A stretch of DNA of 64,000 nt from Setoptus koraiensis (taxonomy: Eukaryota > Arthropoda). Under the pieces are notes generated by a model, which was not told the DNA's origin, made no database searches, and worked only from the letters and a program-made list of their open reading frames with translations. This document shows, in pieces, positions 42,931 through 64,000 of the stretch; position 1 is the stretch's first letter; each line of letters opens with the position of its first letter. A program made the position numbers and the translations under genes. The DNA lies in NCBI GenBank assembly GCA_048013815.1, contig CM106586.1:1302001-1366000 (forward strand), in the 5' to 3' direction.

Positions 42931-43308
42931 AGATAGTTTTCAACTAAATATAGATACCGTTCTCCGGCCATCATATGCACCAGCACACCAACGGCAATTC
43001 TAATTTTAAGCTAGACCACGCGAAGATCTGACACAATTCAGCACTCACTTATAATCAGTGACAAATATCGCACAAATCTAACCATCTTCTCGTTTCATTT
43101 CCAATTCCTGTAAATTCACTTGAATGGCAGCCTGATTTAAAATCTGCTAATTAAGCGACAACAACGGCAAAAACAACAGTTTATATCGCTTTATTGTCAG
43201 TCGCTTCATTCATCATTTGATTGGCAGCCAGCTCCATGGATAAACAAACAACGACTTAATGATTGGGACGAAAGAGAAACTAGCTCGCCGTTTGTCCAAT
43301 TCGTCGTC

Positions 43309-63258
<19,950 letters not shown>

Positions 63259-64000
63259 TTGAATTATCACGCAATTGGCATTGTTTCAACTGTATTAATG
63301 TAATCATAGTGTGAATGCCCGTGAATCACGACTAGCACATCGGCCCGTCATGCTAACCGTTGTGTCTGGCTAGCAATCGATCACAATTACGCGATACAAT
63401 TCAACCATTATATACATAATATATAGTAATGGCTAGACACATTGGCGCATTAAGAGAGTCACACCATAAGAGTCATCGATAAATCTAGTCAGTAGTTGCG
63501 ACTCTTGCTTGCGTTTAGCTTGCTTGTCTCTGTTTATTGACGCACCAGCCTGTTTTGTGAAATTTTTGAAAACTTGTCAGCAGTTCTTCTCTCCATCGCG
63601 TTTAGCTAGCGAGTCAGTCATTTACCTGTAAGTTGTAAGTATTATGTTGTTAGCTGTAACTTGTTGTGTTTGGCTATTGGGTTGTTTCATTGAACGCACA
63701 AATCTATTTGTCTTTTGTGAGCAATTGAGCCAACTATTGAGTCGACTATCGAGCCGACTATTCCAACACGACGACTCCATTCACATGTAATTCACATCTA
63801 ATCAAAAATTAAACTTACATTCACACTGACTCACACTGGACTCGAAACATCTGTTAGAGTGGATTGTTACAGCATTTATGTTTGTTTTATCTGTTGTTTG
63901 TGTTTCGTTTTTCGAATTATTCCATGCATTTGATAGATAGATTATGTGTCGTATCCGACATTTTATCGAAACAAGCCACAAGCGGGTCAAACACACACAC
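63259..64000. other. Downstream sequence; no gene supported
   Basis: Ordinary spacer or further intron of the Ser/Thr/Gln-rich gene. It contains short repeated CGACTATTGAG-like words near 63725-63765 and ends in a CA run. No AATAAA follows the TAA at 63256 closely. Confidence 0.4.

Noticed and set aside
33514-42986. Many open frames of 60-220 codons rich in Pro/Ser/Phe or Gly/Lys/Glu
   Set aside because: They arise because two-letter sequence lacks stop codons in some frames; no codon structure, motifs or start context.

Overview
The window is nuclear DNA of a eukaryote, most likely an arthropod. The evidence is conserved animal genes (CEPT1-type phosphotransferase, cytosolic LeuRS, an arthropod-type ELOVL, COMMD6, a SMYD protein, MsrB), a mariner transposon, many CAA/CAG microsatellites, and short GT-AG introns beside single-exon genes. 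An intron-poor mite is my best guess, but that is inference; nothing here fixes the species.

Left part (1-29.5 kb): compact, mostly single-exon genes. CEPT1 and LeuRS converge with 47 bp between their stop codons. An ELOVL elongase follows, then about 7 kb of CAA-rich spacer, a tiny COMMD6 gene, a single-HMG-box TFAM-like protein, a double-module SMYD protein and a two-exon MsrB. A decayed partial MsrB copy sits directly behind the HMG gene. From 21.7 to 29.5 kb there are secreted or single-pass membrane proteins: an Asn/Tyr/Gly-rich secreted protein, a head-to-head pair of divergent paralogues of a family I do not recognise, and a type I membrane protein with tyrosine motifs in its tail.

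Middle (29.5-43 kb): an intact-looking mariner (TIRs, TA duplication, DD34D transposase), the start of a secreted protein cut by a 500-N gap, and then about 9.4 kb of sequence almost without C on the plus strand, alternating between purine-only and G/T-only blocks. I think most of that block is a sequencing or assembly artefact.

Right part (43-64 kb): one Ser/Thr/Gln-rich gene whose four proposed coding exons span about 20 kb, with two very large introns. The introns hold a perfect (TTCGG)n tract of about 69 copies, a non-autonomous hAT element with a perfect 8-bp target duplication nested in an old mariner relic, and an antisense gene for a small eight-cysteine secreted peptide.

The most notable observation is the LeuRS. 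Both signature motifs of the synthetic site are intact, but the CP1 editing domain has lost its catalytic half and its threonine-rich motif is degraded, and the C-terminal domain is also gone. This predicts a cytosolic LeuRS that cannot proofread.
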